Below, piece after piece: positions 5,331 to 5,335 of a DNA stretch of 5,335 nucleotides. This DNA comes from Granulicella sp. UBA5172. Lineage in GTDB: Bacteria; Acidobacteriota; Terriglobia; Terriglobales; Acidobacteriaceae. The notes under the pieces are model-generated. The model was not told the origin of the DNA. It made no database searches and saw only the letters and a list, made by a program, of their open reading frames with translations. Within the stretch, counting starts at the first letter, position 1; every line of letters begins with the position of its first letter. Made by a program: the position numbers and the translations under genes. The DNA lies in NCBI GenBank assembly GCA_002413385.1, contig DHWW01000157.1:1415-6749 (forward strand), written 5' to 3'.

Positions 5331-5335
5331 ATAGT

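Noticed and set aside
1..5335. Window as a small circular plasmid or integrated element with att-like ends
   Set aside because: The end match is only 15 bases with a mismatch and belongs to a dispersed repeat; there is no replication, integrase or mobility gene.

Overview
The window looks like ordinary chromosomal DNA from an acidobacterium, probably of the Terriglobales (Acidobacterium, Granulicella, Terriglobus or Edaphobacter-like). This is inferred from GC-rich, strongly C-ending codon use, from a Tat-exported GH79 glycosidase resembling the Acidobacterium capsulatum enzyme, from a single-domain response regulator of a style common in that phylum, and from several families of short palindromic intergenic repeats that I recall from acidobacterial genomes. 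No database search was possible, so the taxonomy is a judgement.

There are four genes, all on the + strand. From the left: (1) a soluble GAF-PAS-HisKA-HATPase sensor histidine kinase (190-1929); (2) a 130-residue stand-alone receiver domain (2140-2532), separated from the kinase by a 210-bp gap holding a perfect hairpin and an 18-base C homopolymer; (3) a secreted GH79-type glycosidase, probable beta-glucuronidase (2791-4296), with a twin-arginine signal; (4) a six-helix ferric-reductase-like / MsrQ-like haem b membrane protein (4536-5213). Genes 1 and 2 plausibly form a two-component pair with no DNA-binding output in the window. Genes 3 and 4 look like independent transcription units: each is preceded by more than 200 bp of repeat-rich non-coding DNA, and nothing links their functions.

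The intergenic DNA is the more unusual part. It holds (a) three hairpins built on a common CCCAT...GTGGG frame with differing stems (2629-2661, 4342-4367, 4392-4423); (b) a pair of CAAGG(G)CTTTAGCC(C)TTG palindromes running up to the start of the glycosidase; (c) a 45-bp tandem duplication at the right end, whose hairpin-bearing unit continues into the sequence found at the very left end of the window, so both ends lie in the same repeat family in the same orientation; and (d) the C18 tract just upstream of the response regulator, a possible slippage site. If its length varied, an upstream ATG would be joined in frame to the regulator.

I see no CRISPR array, RNA gene, transposase, phage gene or defence system, and no convincing new multi-gene system. 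The best candidates for follow-up are the C18 tract and the covarying hairpin family.
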